A stretch of DNA of 64,000 nucleotides from Natrinema salaciae (lineage in GTDB: Archaea > Halobacteriota > Halobacteria > Halobacteriales > Natrialbaceae). The notes beneath the pieces were generated by a model. It did no database searches and had not been told where the DNA came from. It saw only the letters and a program-made list of their open reading frames with translations. Position numbers and translations under genes: made by a program. The stretch is taken from positions 1 through 64,000 of the forward strand of contig NZ_FOFD01000001.1 in NCBI RefSeq assembly GCF_900110865.1, written 5' to 3'. Shown one piece after another: positions 42,121 through 50,445 of this stretch (positions are counted from its first letter, which is position 1; each line of letters opens with the position of its first letter).

Positions 42121-43094
42121 TGGAGCCATTCGTCTTCTTCGGCGGCAAGGGCGGCGTCGGCAAAACGACGGTGTCGTGTGCGTACGCGCTTCGCTGTGCT
42201 CGCGACGGCCAGCGGACGCTCGTCGTCTCGACCGACCCGGCCCACTCCGTCACCGACGTGTTCGACCAGCCGTTCGACGACTCGCCGCAATCGGTCGCGG
42301 GAATCGACGGACTCGACGCGATGGAGATCGACCCCGACGACGAGGTGACCCGCCACCTCGACGAGATCCGCCAGGACCTCTCCGAGCAGGTGTCGGCGTC
42401 GATGGTCAACGAGATCAACCGCCAGCTCGAGATGGCCCACGGGACGCCGGGAGCCTACGAATCGGCGCTGTTCGACCGGTTCATCGACGTGATGCGGAAC
42501 GCGGAGCCGTACGACCGCGTCGTCTTCGACACCTCGCCGACGGGGAGTACGCTCCGACTGCTCGGACTCCCGGAACTACTGGAAGGCTGGATCGACCGGC
42601 TGATGCACAAGCGGCGGACGAGCATCGACCTCTTCGAGAAGGCTGCCGTCGGGAACAACGAACCGCGCCGCGTGATGGAGGGCGATCCCGTCCTCGCCCG
42701 GCTCGAGAATCGCAAGGAGTTCTTCGAGTTCGCCGGCTCGGCGCTGCACGACGACGCCGCCTTCTTCCTCGTTTTGAACCCGGACGAACTGTCGCTGAAC
42801 GAGACGCGGCGCGCGATCGGCGACCTGCGGGAGAAAGACCTCGCGGTCCGCGGCCTCGTCGCCAACAAGCTCACGCCGTCGCCGGACGCCGACGAGAACG
42901 GCCGCGGCGCGCGCTACCTCCGCGAGCGCGTCGAGACCGAGACGGAACGCCTCGAGACGATCCGTTCGGAGTTCGAGCCGCCGCTGGTCGCCGAGATCGG
43001 CTGGCGGAGCTCGGAAGTGAAAGGCGATCTCCTGGGGGACGTCGCCGCCGAGCTCGATATCGACACGGCCGCCGAACCGCCGACGCACGTCTAG
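42120..43094 (+). CDS. ArsA/Get3-family ATPase
   Basis: A 324-residue P-loop ATPase of the deviant Walker A type: FFGGKGGVGKTTVS (6-19), the switch STDPAHSVTDVF, and DTSPTGSTLRLL. LVANKLTPSPDA is the adenine-binding segment. Get3 delivers tail-anchored proteins to membranes, while ArsA drives arsenite pumps. The CxxC of Get3 dimers and the Cys-rich arsenite sites are not apparent, and no ars genes are nearby, so a protein-targeting role is more likely. Single-domain length fits Get3. ATG 42120 overlaps the upstream stop. Confidence 0.88.
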   Translation: MEPFVFFGGKGGVGKTTVSCAYALRCARDGQRTLVVSTDPAHSVTDVFDQPFDDSPQSVAGIDGLDAMEIDPDDEVTRHLDEIRQDLSEQVSASMVNEINRQLEMAHGTPGAYESALFDRFIDVMRNAEPYDRVVFDTSPTGSTLRLLGLPELLEGWIDRLMHKRRTSIDLFEKAAVGNNEPRRVMEGDPVLARLENRKEFFEFAGSALHDDAAFFLVLNPDELSLNETRRAIGDLREKDLAVRGLVANKLTPSPDADENGRGARYLRERVETETERLETIRSEFEPPLVAEIGWRSSEVKGDLLGDVAAELDIDTAAEPPTHV

Positions 43095-43130
43095 CTCGAG
43101 CGGGAGCAGAGAACTCGGGGCTGCTTCGTC

Positions 43131-43272
43131 GGATCGCACTCGTCGGCAACCGTCCGTCGGCAAGTCCTCCTTCTTCGACGCCATCGTCAGAGCGCCGCTC
43201 TGACGGGCCGCAGAATCGCACACCGATTCTGCGACGGCGACGATGAACGACGTGCCCGAAGGGACCAACCCG
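43131..43272 (+). pseudogene. Frameshifted 5' fragment of the YchF/OLA1 GTPase gene
   Basis: This stretch is a degenerate copy of the start of the intact gene at 43391. GGATCGCACTCGTCGGCAA and CCGTCCGTCGGCAAGTCC at 43131-43166 match 43407-43443 with a few changes and one missing base, which shifts the frame inside the P-loop. The match continues to about 43181, is interrupted by roughly 53 bases holding two perfect hairpins, and resumes at about 43235 (GGCGACGATGAACGACGTG, then CCCGAAGGG), ending near 43272. It cannot encode a GTPase. It is best explained as a partial duplication later invaded by a palindromic insert. Confidence 0.8.
43186..43233. repeat. Two adjacent perfect hairpins inside the duplicated gene fragment
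   Basis: Hairpin 1: GTCAGAGCG (43186-43194) pairs with CGCTCTGAC (43196-43204), one base between. Hairpin 2: CGCAGAATCG (43209-43218), loop CACAC, pairs with CGATTCTGCG (43224-43233). Neither is in the intact gene copy. The pair resembles a REP- or MITE-like insert. It could also act as a terminator for the ArsA-like gene. Confidence 0.75.
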
Positions 43273-43360
43273 GTCGTGTGCCTGTCTTGTTGAACGGACG
43301 GACGTTTCGAATTCGTTCGCGTCACGCTCTCACATACCATTCTGCGATCGGAAGGAAACC

Positions 43361-43368
43361 CGTTTACC
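43361..43368 (+). promoter_or_regulatory. TATA box of the YchF/OLA1 gene
   Basis: CGTTTACC lies 30 to 23 bases before the ATG at 43391. The degenerate copy ends about 90 bases earlier, so this promoter belongs to the intact gene. Confidence 0.5.
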
Positions 43369-43390
43369 CGGGCCGCGCGACGGACGGATA

Positions 43391-44590
43391 ATGAGTACGA
43401 GTTACCGGATCGGACTCGTCGGCAAACCCTCCGTCGGCAAGTCCTCCTTCTTCAACGCGGCGACGATGAACGACGTGCCCGAAGGGGCCTACCCGTTCAC
43501 GACCATCGACCCCAGCGTCGGCGAGGCCTACGTCCGCGTCGACTGCGCGGCACCCGAGTTCGACGAGGAGTGTACGCCGAACGTCGGCTACTGTGGCGAC
43601 GGGACGCGGTTCGTCCCGACGAAACTCGTCGACGTGGCCGGGCTGATCCCCGGGGCGCACGAGGGCAACGGGCTCGGCAACCAGTTCCTCTCGGACCTCA
43701 ACGAGACCGACGTGCTCGTCCACGTCGTCGACTTCTCGGGGAAGACCGACGCCGAGGGCGAAGCGACGGAGGGCCACGATCCCCGGGACGACATCGCGTT
43801 CCTCGAGGAGGAACTCGACCAGTGGTATCTGGGCGTCCTGAAGAAGGGGATCGAGCGATACGAGACGGGGTACACCACCGAGGACGACGCCATCGAGGAG
43901 GAGCTCGCCGAGCAGATGAGCGCGTTCAAAACGAACGAAGACGAGATCAAACGGCTCGTTCGGCGCGTCGGCGTCGGCTTCGACCCCGACGAGTGGGACG
44001 AGGACGACCGCCTCGAGCTCGCCCGCGAGATCCGCAAGGAGACCAAGCCGATGGTCATCGCGGCGAACAAGATGGACACCCCCGAGGCGCAGGCGAACTA
44101 CGAGGAGATCACTGCCGATCCGGACTACGACCACCTGACGATCGTCCCCTGTAGCGCCCACGCGGAGAAGGCCCTGAAGTCGGCCGACAAGGCCGGCGTC
44201 GTCGACTACCGGCCCGGCGACGCGGGGTTCGAAATCACGGGCGACGTCTCCGACGAGCAGGAGCAGGGCCTCGAGCAGATCCGGGACTTCCTCGACGAGT
44301 TCGGCGCGACGGGCGTTCAGGCGGCCCTCGAGACCGCGCTCTTCGACGTGCTCGGCGTCACGCCGGTGTTCCCCGGCGGGGCGAACGGGCTGGGCAACGA
44401 GCGCGGCGAGGTGCTGCCCGACTGCTACCTGATCCCGCCGAACTCGACCGCCGAGGACTTCGCCTACAGCCTCCACTCCGACATCGGCGACGGCTTCCTG
44501 CACGCGATCGACTGCCGGACGAACCGCCAGCTCGGCAAGGACTACGAGGTCGAGTCGCGAGACGTCATCGAAGTCATCACCACGAACTGA
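43391..44590 (+). CDS. Obg-like GTPase/ATPase YchF/OLA1 family with TGS domain
   Basis: A 399-residue P-loop protein. G1 is GLVGKPSVGKSSFFNA (8-23), G3 is LVDVAGLIPGAHEGNGLG, and the base motif is AANKMD (about 222-227). An internal helical segment spans about 120-210, and the C-terminal TGS domain covers about 325-399 (VTPVFPGGANGLGNERGEVL, then FAYSLHSDIGDGFLHAI). This family is widely conserved and linked to ribosomes and translation. In haloarchaea it is often annotated as redox-regulated ATPase YchF. It has its own promoter. Confidence 0.92.
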   Translation: MSTSYRIGLVGKPSVGKSSFFNAATMNDVPEGAYPFTTIDPSVGEAYVRVDCAAPEFDEECTPNVGYCGDGTRFVPTKLVDVAGLIPGAHEGNGLGNQFLSDLNETDVLVHVVDFSGKTDAEGEATEGHDPRDDIAFLEEELDQWYLGVLKKGIERYETGYTTEDDAIEEELAEQMSAFKTNEDEIKRLVRRVGVGFDPDEWDEDDRLELAREIRKETKPMVIAANKMDTPEAQANYEEITADPDYDHLTIVPCSAHAEKALKSADKAGVVDYRPGDAGFEITGDVSDEQEQGLEQIRDFLDEFGATGVQAALETALFDVLGVTPVFPGGANGLGNERGEVLPDCYLIPPNSTAEDFAYSLHSDIGDGFLHAIDCRTNRQLGKDYEVESRDVIEVITTN

Positions 44591-44639
44591 CGCGTCTCGA
44601 CCGGTCGAATCCGACGCGCTCCTCGGACCCCGACTCGCG

Positions 44640-45050
44640 TCAGTCGAGCCCGGTCTCGACCGCCTCGAGCAGGTTCCGAAGCTCCCCGCGGCGTTTCCAG
44701 GCGGCGATCCGATCGCCGAAGGGAAGTGGTGCGGCGAGTTCGACCGCCGACCGGACCGTGACTCGCGTTCGCTCGGCGTCGACCGCATCGTACTCGAGCC
44801 AGGTTTCCATCTCCGAGAAGGGGCCGCGGTCGCTCTCTTGCGTGTAGTAGATCGTCCCGTCGCGGTCCTCGAACCGCAGCGGCAGCCGCATCCCGGGGCC
44901 GCTGGCGACGACGATAGTCGCGCCGTCTCGGTCGTCGACGGTTTCGACCGCGAAACTCCCCTCCGCCTCGACGATCGTCGCTGGCTCGAGCCGCGCCGAC
45001 AGGTCGTCGGCGGAGACGTCGACGACTCGAGAGACCGTCACCTCGCGCAT
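44640..45050 (-). CDS. SRPBCC-fold (START/polyketide-cyclase-like) small protein
   Basis: A 136-residue protein with the pattern of SRPBCC ligand-binding folds: N-terminal EVTVSRVVDVSADDL, alternating beta strands (TIVVASGPGMRLPLRFE, YYTQESDRGPF) and a long C-terminal helix (IAAWKRRGELRNLLEAVETGL). Haloarchaea hold many such proteins, which bind lipids or small hydrophobic ligands. The ligand is unknown. It is convergent with the YchF gene. Confidence 0.72.
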   Translation of the reverse strand: MREVTVSRVVDVSADDLSARLEPATIVEAEGSFAVETVDDRDGATIVVASGPGMRLPLRFEDRDGTIYYTQESDRGPFSEMETWLEYDAVDAERTRVTVRSAVELAAPLPFGDRIAAWKRRGELRNLLEAVETGLD

Positions 45051-45169
45051 ACCGGTCCGGACGCACGGGAGCGACGTAAAAACCGCCGACTGGCGCGACG
45101 CCGTTCGGTTACCGGCGACGACCGCCGTGAGGCGACAGGTTCTCGTCGCAGGCCCGCTATGTCCCGATA

Positions 45170-46837
45170 ATGAGTCTGCGGTATCCGTCCACCTACCGGC
45201 CGACGAAACCCGACGTCGCGGTGTTCGTCTCCGGCGTCACCAGTATGGGCCTGGAGATCCTCGCGGGCCGGATCATCGCCCCCCAGTTCGGCAGCAGCAT
45301 CTACACCTGGGGCAGTATCATCACCGTCTTTCTGGCCGCCCTGAGCCTCGGCTACTGGCAGGGCGGGAAGCGGGCGTCGACGGCGTCGAACCGGCGAATG
45401 GGCTGGATCATGCTCGGGACGGCGGGCTACGTCGCGATCGTCGTCTACGCGAGCGATCAGCTGTTGCTCACGGCGTCCGCGATGCCGCTGCCGGCCCGGT
45501 ACGCCTCGCTCCCGGCCGTGCTCATCCTCTTCGGCCCGCCGACGTACCTGCTGGGCTTTATCAGCCCCTACGCGGCCGAACTCTCCCAGAAGGAGGGGAC
45601 CGGGGAGGCGTCGGGCCACGTCTACGCGCTGGGCACCATCGGCAGTATCGTCGGCGCGGGCGCGACGACCTATCTCCTCATTCCGTCGCTCGGCATCGAC
45701 GCCATCGGACTCCTGTTTGGATTCGTCCTCGTCGGCACCGCGTTCGCGCTCACGCTCCCGGCGCTCGCACCGAAGCCGGCGGCAGCCAGCGTCGCCATCG
45801 CGGTGCTGCTCGTCGTCGCAGCCGGGATCGGTCCGGTGGCGTTCGACCATCGCGGCGATGTCGTCTACCAGACCCAGACGCCGTACCAGGAACTCGAGGT
45901 CATCGACAACAGCGATACGCGGACGCTGTACCTCGACGGGGCTCGCCACAGCGCGATGGATCTCGAAGATCCGGACCGACACGTCTTCGAGTACACGCGC
46001 TACTTCCACCTCCCGATGCTGATGGTCGACGACCCGGACGAGGTCGAGAACGTGTTGTTCATCGGCGGGGGCGGCTATACGGGGCCGAAGGACTTCGAGC
46101 GGAAGTACGACGTCAACGTGGACGTCGCCGAACTCGATCCCGACGTGACCCGAGCCGCGAAGGACCACTTCCGCCTCGAGGAGAGCGAGAACCTGACCGT
46201 CCACACGGCGGACGGAAAGCAGTTCCTCCGGGACACCGAGACGAAGTACGACGTGATCGTGCTCGACGCCTACCAGAAGGATCAGGTCCCGATCCACCTG
46301 ACGCAACTGGACTTCATGGAGCTGGTCGAACAGCGGCTGACCGACGACGGGGTGTTCCTCGCGAACGTCATCTCCGCGCCCAGCGGTGTCGGCTCCGAGT
46401 TCTACCGGGCGCAGTACAAGACCATCGACGAGGCGTTCGCCTCGACCTACAGCTACCGAACGTCGAACTGGGACTCGGTGCAGAACATCGAAGTCATCGC
46501 GACGAAGGCCGACACCGACTTCACCGACGCGGAACTCGCCGAGCGAAACGAGAACCGCCAGCTGGGGATCGATCTGAGCGACGAGGTCAACGCCTCGATG
46601 AGCGAGCCCAACACCGACGGCTTGCCGGTGCTGACCGAGGACCACGCGCCCGTCGATTCCCTGCAGGCGTCGACGGTCGGCCAGGAGTACGTCATCGAGC
46701 AGACGGAGGACGAGCAGACGGACCCCGAACCCGCGTCGATCGCCGTCGCGCCGGATCAATCCGCGCTCGCGCGACCGGTACCGGGACTCGAGGCGGCACC
46801 GGCCGGCCCGGTATCGCCCGGTCCGCCGCCGGCGTAG
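45170..46837 (+). CDS. Membrane-fused spermidine-synthase-like protein
   Basis: A 555-residue protein. Residues 1-225 contain about seven hydrophobic helices (GVTSMGLEILAGRIIAPQFGSSIYTWG in the first), as in the PqqD-like or MFS-type half of fused spermidine synthases. Residues about 280-440 are the Rossmann methyltransferase/aminopropyltransferase core: VLFIGGGGYTGPKDF, VAELDPDVT, VHTADGKQFL and VIVLDAYQKDQVP. A Pro-rich tail (SPGPPPA) ends it. The catalytic Asp of true spermidine synthase (GGGDG) is replaced here by GGGGY, so polyamine synthesis is uncertain. Similar proteins occur widely in haloarchaea. Confidence 0.82.
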   Translation: MSLRYPSTYRPTKPDVAVFVSGVTSMGLEILAGRIIAPQFGSSIYTWGSIITVFLAALSLGYWQGGKRASTASNRRMGWIMLGTAGYVAIVVYASDQLLLTASAMPLPARYASLPAVLILFGPPTYLLGFISPYAAELSQKEGTGEASGHVYALGTIGSIVGAGATTYLLIPSLGIDAIGLLFGFVLVGTAFALTLPALAPKPAAASVAIAVLLVVAAGIGPVAFDHRGDVVYQTQTPYQELEVIDNSDTRTLYLDGARHSAMDLEDPDRHVFEYTRYFHLPMLMVDDPDEVENVLFIGGGGYTGPKDFERKYDVNVDVAELDPDVTRAAKDHFRLEESENLTVHTADGKQFLRDTETKYDVIVLDAYQKDQVPIHLTQLDFMELVEQRLTDDGVFLANVISAPSGVGSEFYRAQYKTIDEAFASTYSYRTSNWDSVQNIEVIATKADTDFTDAELAERNENRQLGIDLSDEVNASMSEPNTDGLPVLTEDHAPVDSLQASTVGQEYVIEQTEDEQTDPEPASIAVAPDQSALARPVPGLEAAPAGPVSPGPPPA

Positions 46838-46865
46838 CTTCGGACGACGCCGCCCCGACGGCCCG

Positions 46866-47660
46866 TCAGTCCGACAGCGTCTCGAGTTCGAGCGGCGTCG
46901 CGGTCCGCCAGTAGTGGTCCAGCGAGTCCTCGGCCCACGAGCGCACGGCGTCGTCGTCGGTGTCGACGGAAGCCCGCAGAATGCCGTTCTCGTCGCGCAA
47001 GAGCAGGTAGACGATCTCGTCGACGATCATGATCGCGATCGGGACCCCCTCCTCGCGGACCCGGAGCTCGGCGTCCTCGGCCGCGAGCAGGCGCTCGAGC
47101 TGTCCGCACAGCGCCGAGTCGTCGGCGAGGGCGTCGATCGCGCTCCGGCCGAAGACGCCTCTGAACTGCTGGTTACCGTCGGTGACGCGCTCTCGAACGA
47201 CGCGCAGAGTCTGTTCGTTGAACGTGTGGGAAAACGTCCGGACTGCGACGCCTTCCCGGAGGAAATCGAGCAACCGGGCCAGCGGCGCGTTCGGCCGCGT
47301 CGCGCTGGGGACGGTGATCGTCGCGTCCGAGAGCCGCCGGAGGTCGAAGTCCATCGCGTGCGTCGGCAGGTAGTCCACGATCTCCCGGAGCTTCTCCTCG
47401 GTCTCGAGGATCTCCCGCAGGTCGGTGAACCCCTCCGAAACCAGTCGACCCGTCGCGGTCGCGACGTACTCGCGACCGTCGTGTCTGATCCACGACCGGT
47501 CCTCGAAGTCGCCGAGAATCCGCCCCAGCGTCGCCTGCGAGGCGCCGGTCGCGTCCGCCAATTCGTTTCGCGTGCGTCGTCCCGCCGAGAGTAGCCCGAG
47601 CACCTCGACGCGGTTCGACGAAAGAGCGAGGAACTCGATCTCTTCGAGCGCCGATTCCAT
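46866..47660 (-). CDS. Winged-helix transcriptional regulator with FilR1 (DUF1724) domain
   Basis: A 264-residue regulator. Residues 5-80 form a winged helix-turn-helix (LSSNRVEVLGLLSAGRRTRNELADATGASQATLGRIL), and about 120-255 the FilR1/DUF1724 domain common in methanogen and haloarchaeal regulators (VRVFSHTF-like TFSHTFNEQTLRVV, then GVPIAIMIVDEIVYLLLRDE). It is divergent from the EamA transporter gene. The intergenic region has two copies of GTGAAACTATTTC, so the protein probably controls itself and the transporter. The ligand is unknown. Confidence 0.85.
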   Translation of the reverse strand: MESALEEIEFLALSSNRVEVLGLLSAGRRTRNELADATGASQATLGRILGDFEDRSWIRHDGREYVATATGRLVSEGFTDLREILETEEKLREIVDYLPTHAMDFDLRRLSDATITVPSATRPNAPLARLLDFLREGVAVRTFSHTFNEQTLRVVRERVTDGNQQFRGVFGRSAIDALADDSALCGQLERLLAAEDAELRVREEGVPIAIMIVDEIVYLLLRDENGILRASVDTDDDAVRSWAEDSLDHYWRTATPLELETLSD

Positions 47661-47701
47661 ACGGCCTTCTCGTGGTTGCGTCGGTAAACCGCTTTCGTAG
47701 C

Positions 47702-47716
47702 GTGAAACTATTTCAC
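47702..47716. promoter_or_regulatory. Operator-like inverted repeat GTGAAA-CTA-TTTCAC
   Basis: A perfect 6-base inverted repeat with a three-base centre, placed 42 bases upstream of the regulator start at 47660. A 13-base identical core recurs at 47774. This is the best candidate binding site for the FilR1-type regulator. Confidence 0.6.
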
Positions 47717-47773
47717 GACCTGCGGCGGTGTCGCGGCACCCGGTTCTTTCCCGGCCCGCCGTCGTTTCTTACC

Positions 47774-47788
47774 GTGAAACTATTTCTG
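47774..47788. promoter_or_regulatory. Second operator-like site GTGAAACTATTTC
   Basis: Identical over its first 13 bases to the 47702 site, exactly 72 bases away (about seven helical turns), and directly before the TATA box of the transporter. A third partial match (CGAAACTAT) overlaps that TATA box at 47791-47799. Confidence 0.6.
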
Positions 47789-47793
47789 AACGA

Positions 47794-47801
47794 AACTATA
47801 A
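47794..47801 (+). promoter_or_regulatory. TATA box upstream of the leader ORF and eamA
   Basis: AACTATAA lies 34 to 27 bases before the ATG at 47828, so transcription should start at or next to the 23-codon leader ORF rather than at the transporter start at 47900. Confidence 0.5.
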
Positions 47802-47827
47802 CCCCGGAGCTCGTACGGTTGAGTACG

Positions 47828-47899
47828 ATGATTTTCGCTATTCGTGTGTCGGCCGCGTTCGGTCCGACGCACACGGTCCCGCCGGAGGTGACGGCGTAG
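47828..47899 (+). CDS. Possible 23-aa leader peptide coupled to the EamA gene
   Basis: The ATG at 47828 starts MIFAIRVSAAFGPTHTVPPEV plus two residues and stops at TAG 47897-47899, immediately before the ATG of the transporter at 47900. The TATA at 47794 makes this ATG the first codon of a leaderless mRNA. The transporter would then be reached by reinitiation or coupling. Whether the peptide has a function cannot be told from sequence. Confidence 0.4.
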   Translation: MIFAIRVSAAFGPTHTVPPEVTA

Positions 47900-48880
47900 A
47901 TGGTCTCTCGTCGCACCGCCGCCTTCTTCGCCCTCTCGAGTCTGCTCTTCGGCGGCACGTTCGTCGCCGCGAAGGCCGGCCTCGCGTATTTCCCGCCGCT
48001 GCTGTTCGTGGCGCTTCGGTTCGACGTCGCGGCCGTCGTCATGCTGGCGTACGTCGGGCTGACGTCGTCGCGGTCCGAACTGCTCCCGCGGACCCGCGGC
48101 GACGTCGGCGGGATCCTCGCGACCGGGGTGCTCGCGATCGGCCTGACGAACGCCTTGCTGTTCGTCGGGCAAGGGTACGTCTCCAGCGCCGTCGCCTCGA
48201 TCGTCTACAGTCTCAACCCCATCATGACGCCGGTGTTCGCCGCGCTCTTGCTCTCCGACGAGCGGCTCTCCCCCCGCGGCGTGGCGGGCATGGGACTCGG
48301 TCTGCTCGGCGTCGGCCTCGTGGTCAGTCCCGATCCCGCGAACCTGCTCGGCGGGGCCGTCGGCAAGGGAATCCTCTTCGTCGGCGCGATCGCCGCCGCG
48401 CTCGGCGCAGTACTGATCCGGCGTGCCGACAGCGACCTCTCGAGCACGGTCCGCGTCGCCTGGGGGCTGCCCTTCGCCGCGGCGCTGTGTCACCTGCTGG
48501 CCTGGACGGGCGGCGAATCGATGGCGGCGATCGCGTGGTCCACCGAGGCGGTCCTGGCGCTTGGCTACGTCAGCATCTTCGCGGGCGTCCTCGCGTACAT
48601 CGCCTACTTCGGCCTCATCGACGCGGCCGGTGCGATCCGCGCGAACCTGATCTTCTACGTCGTGCCCGTCGTCTCGACGCTCGGCGGGTGGGCGCTGCTC
48701 GACGAGACGATCGACGCGCCGGCCGTCGCCGGCTTCCTGACCATCTTCGCCGGCTTCGCAGTGCTCGGGAGCAAATCCATCGACGTCCGTTCGCGGCTCC
48801 CGCGTCTGCCGGCCGACCCGCCGCTCTCCGACGACGAGTCGGCGGTCAGGGAGGAACCCCGCGGCTACCGCTCCGACTGA
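47900..48880 (+). CDS. EamA/DMT-family transporter
   Basis: A 326-residue membrane protein with ten hydrophobic helices in two EamA repeats (AFFALSSLLFGGTFVAAKAGL begins repeat 1; GILFVGAIAAALGAVLIRRA begins repeat 2). Drug/metabolite transporters of this type export amino acids, nucleosides or other metabolites. The C-terminal tail is charged and cytoplasmic. It is controlled, by position, by the divergent FilR1-type regulator. The substrate cannot be predicted. Confidence 0.88.
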   Translation: MVSRRTAAFFALSSLLFGGTFVAAKAGLAYFPPLLFVALRFDVAAVVMLAYVGLTSSRSELLPRTRGDVGGILATGVLAIGLTNALLFVGQGYVSSAVASIVYSLNPIMTPVFAALLLSDERLSPRGVAGMGLGLLGVGLVVSPDPANLLGGAVGKGILFVGAIAAALGAVLIRRADSDLSSTVRVAWGLPFAAALCHLLAWTGGESMAAIAWSTEAVLALGYVSIFAGVLAYIAYFGLIDAAGAIRANLIFYVVPVVSTLGGWALLDETIDAPAVAGFLTIFAGFAVLGSKSIDVRSRLPRLPADPPLSDDESAVREEPRGYRSD

Positions 48881-48903
48881 CGGGGCGGCTCCGTTCCGAG
48901 CGG

Positions 48904-49242
48904 CTAGAACAGGGAGAGATCGCCGGTGACGCTATCGACGCGGTCGTCCGCCGCCGGCCCGACGGCCAGCGCGGTGACGGTCCCGGGCTCGAGTTGGGTG
49001 TGACCGGCGTCCCGGACGACGGCGGTGGGGATCCCGTCTCGCTCGGCGATCTCCGAGAGTTCGTAGAGTTGGCGCTCGCTCTCGCCTTTCAGGACGACTT
49101 TCTTCTGCCCGCCCTGCTTCCACTGGTCCCGCAACTGGCTGTCGGCCTTCTCGTAGGCCGACAGCGACGCGTGAGCGACCTGCGCGGCGAGCTTTCCCTG
49201 TCCCATGCCGATGTCGGTGCGGGCGACGATGGCCTGTTTCAT
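48904..49242 (-). CDS. pth2: Peptidyl-tRNA hydrolase Pth2
   Basis: A 112-residue protein of the archaeal/eukaryotic Pth2 type: [30 protein letters not shown] (split 1-30) with the conserved Lys and His, and [20 protein letters not shown], then [23 protein letters not shown]. It frees tRNA from peptides dropped off the ribosome. ATG 49242 gives the family length; the longer upstream frame is low-complexity. It is convergent with the EamA gene. Confidence 0.94.
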   Translation of the reverse strand: MKQAIVARTDIGMGQGKLAAQVAHASLSAYEKADSQLRDQWKQGGQKKVVLKGESERQLYELSEIAERDGIPTAVVRDAGHTQLEPGTVTALAVGPAADDRVDSVTGDLSLF

Positions 49243-49414
49243 GGACGACTCGAGAACGGGGACACCTTTAGCCGTACCTATGTCGGCGACGAGAGCACCA
49301 CCGAACCGGTCCCGGGCTGTGACCGGTTCGGGATGGCTGATCGGCGGTCGAGCGGGTTCCGAACTGACGGCCGCGTCGGTCCGAGCTGACAACTGCGGTC
49401 CCGGCCGAGCCGAA

Positions 49415-50227
49415 TCAGTGAACGATTTCGCTGTCCGGAAGGAGGTCCCGTTCCGTCCGTCTCGCCTCCGGCCCCGCTTCGACGAGGGACGGCTCGTCGA
49501 CCGGGTCGGAAAACCGGTCGGGATCCGGCTCGACGCGCTCGAGCATCACGGAGAAGACCGATCCGCGGCGGCCGCCGGCCGAGACGATACCGCCGTACTG
49601 ATGATCCTCGAACGAACTCTCGTCGGGGTCCGGGAACTCCTCGCGGATGATCTCCGCCGTCTCTCTGAGGTAGTCCGCCGCCTGCTGTTGGGAGTACAGA
49701 CTTTCCTCGTAGTAGGTCTCGGCGTACTCGTCGAGCTCTTCCGAGGAGTGTTCCGGCGACTCGTAGCGAATCGACTTCCGCGTGGTGTACCCGCTCGCGA
49801 ATCTGATGTTCATCGTGAAGCTGTCGGGGTAGCGGAGGATGAGGGGGGAAAACAGCATGTCCGTGATGGTGGTTCGCTGTTGGATTCGCCACGCCCCCTC
49901 GAAGTAGTACGCGGCGAGCGCGCCGATCCGATCGTCGCGCTCGCCGCGGTGGTACGCCATCGCGACCTCCTCGTAGTTGTCACCGGCGATCCGTCGGAGT
50001 CGCCGCTCGAAGCTCTCGGCGATGCGCTCCCGTTCCGCTTCGTAGGCGTCCAGCACCGATATTGCCGGATCAGCGAGCAACTCCGCCTTCCGCACTCGAG
50101 CGTCCGCCACGGTCATCATGTTCTCGTGAAAGATCCGCTCGGCCTCGTGATCGGACAACGGTATTCTGACCGCTCGCTGGTGCAGAACCCTCGTATCACC
50201 GTTGAACCGGTCCTGCTTCCCCTCCAT
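49415..50227 (-). CDS. Conserved hypothetical protein (270 aa)
   Basis: A 270-residue soluble protein without signal or membrane segments. It starts with [25 protein letters not shown] and has helical Glu/Arg-rich stretches ([22 protein letters not shown], in two parts) and an aromatic centre ([34 protein letters not shown]). The end is acidic and likely disordered. I do not recognise a family. It is divergent from dcd, with about 220 bases between. Confidence 0.72.
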   Translation of the reverse strand: MEGKQDRFNGDTRVLHQRAVRIPLSDHEAERIFHENMMTVADARVRKAELLADPAISVLDAYEAERERIAESFERRLRRIAGDNYEEVAMAYHRGERDDRIGALAAYYFEGAWRIQQRTTITDMLFSPLILRYPDSFTMNIRFASGYTTRKSIRYESPEHSSEELDEYAETYYEESLYSQQQAADYLRETAEIIREEFPDPDESSFEDHQYGGIVSAGGRRGSVFSVMLERVEPDPDRFSDPVDEPSLVEAGPEARRTERDLLPDSEIVH

Positions 50228-50412
50228 GCGCCGCCTTTCGAGATGCGGGGTTATAATCGATTAGGCCGTCGAGAATGGACGTTCAGATCGGTAATAGGTT
50301 CCGGCAGTATCGGCTGCGGACGCTTCCGCATCCCGTCCCCACCTTCGAGAGGGGGCGCAACGAACCGAACCGTGCGATCCGTTCGCGGCCGCCGGACCGA
50401 ACGTGGACCGAG

Positions 50413-50420
50413 GAATTTAG
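50413..50420 (+). promoter_or_regulatory. TATA box of dcd
   Basis: GAATTTAG lies 33 to 26 bases before the ATG at 50446, predicting a leaderless mRNA and supporting that start over the ATG at 50275. Confidence 0.5.
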
Positions 50421-50445
50421 GGCCCCGTACTCGCTCCTACTCCGT

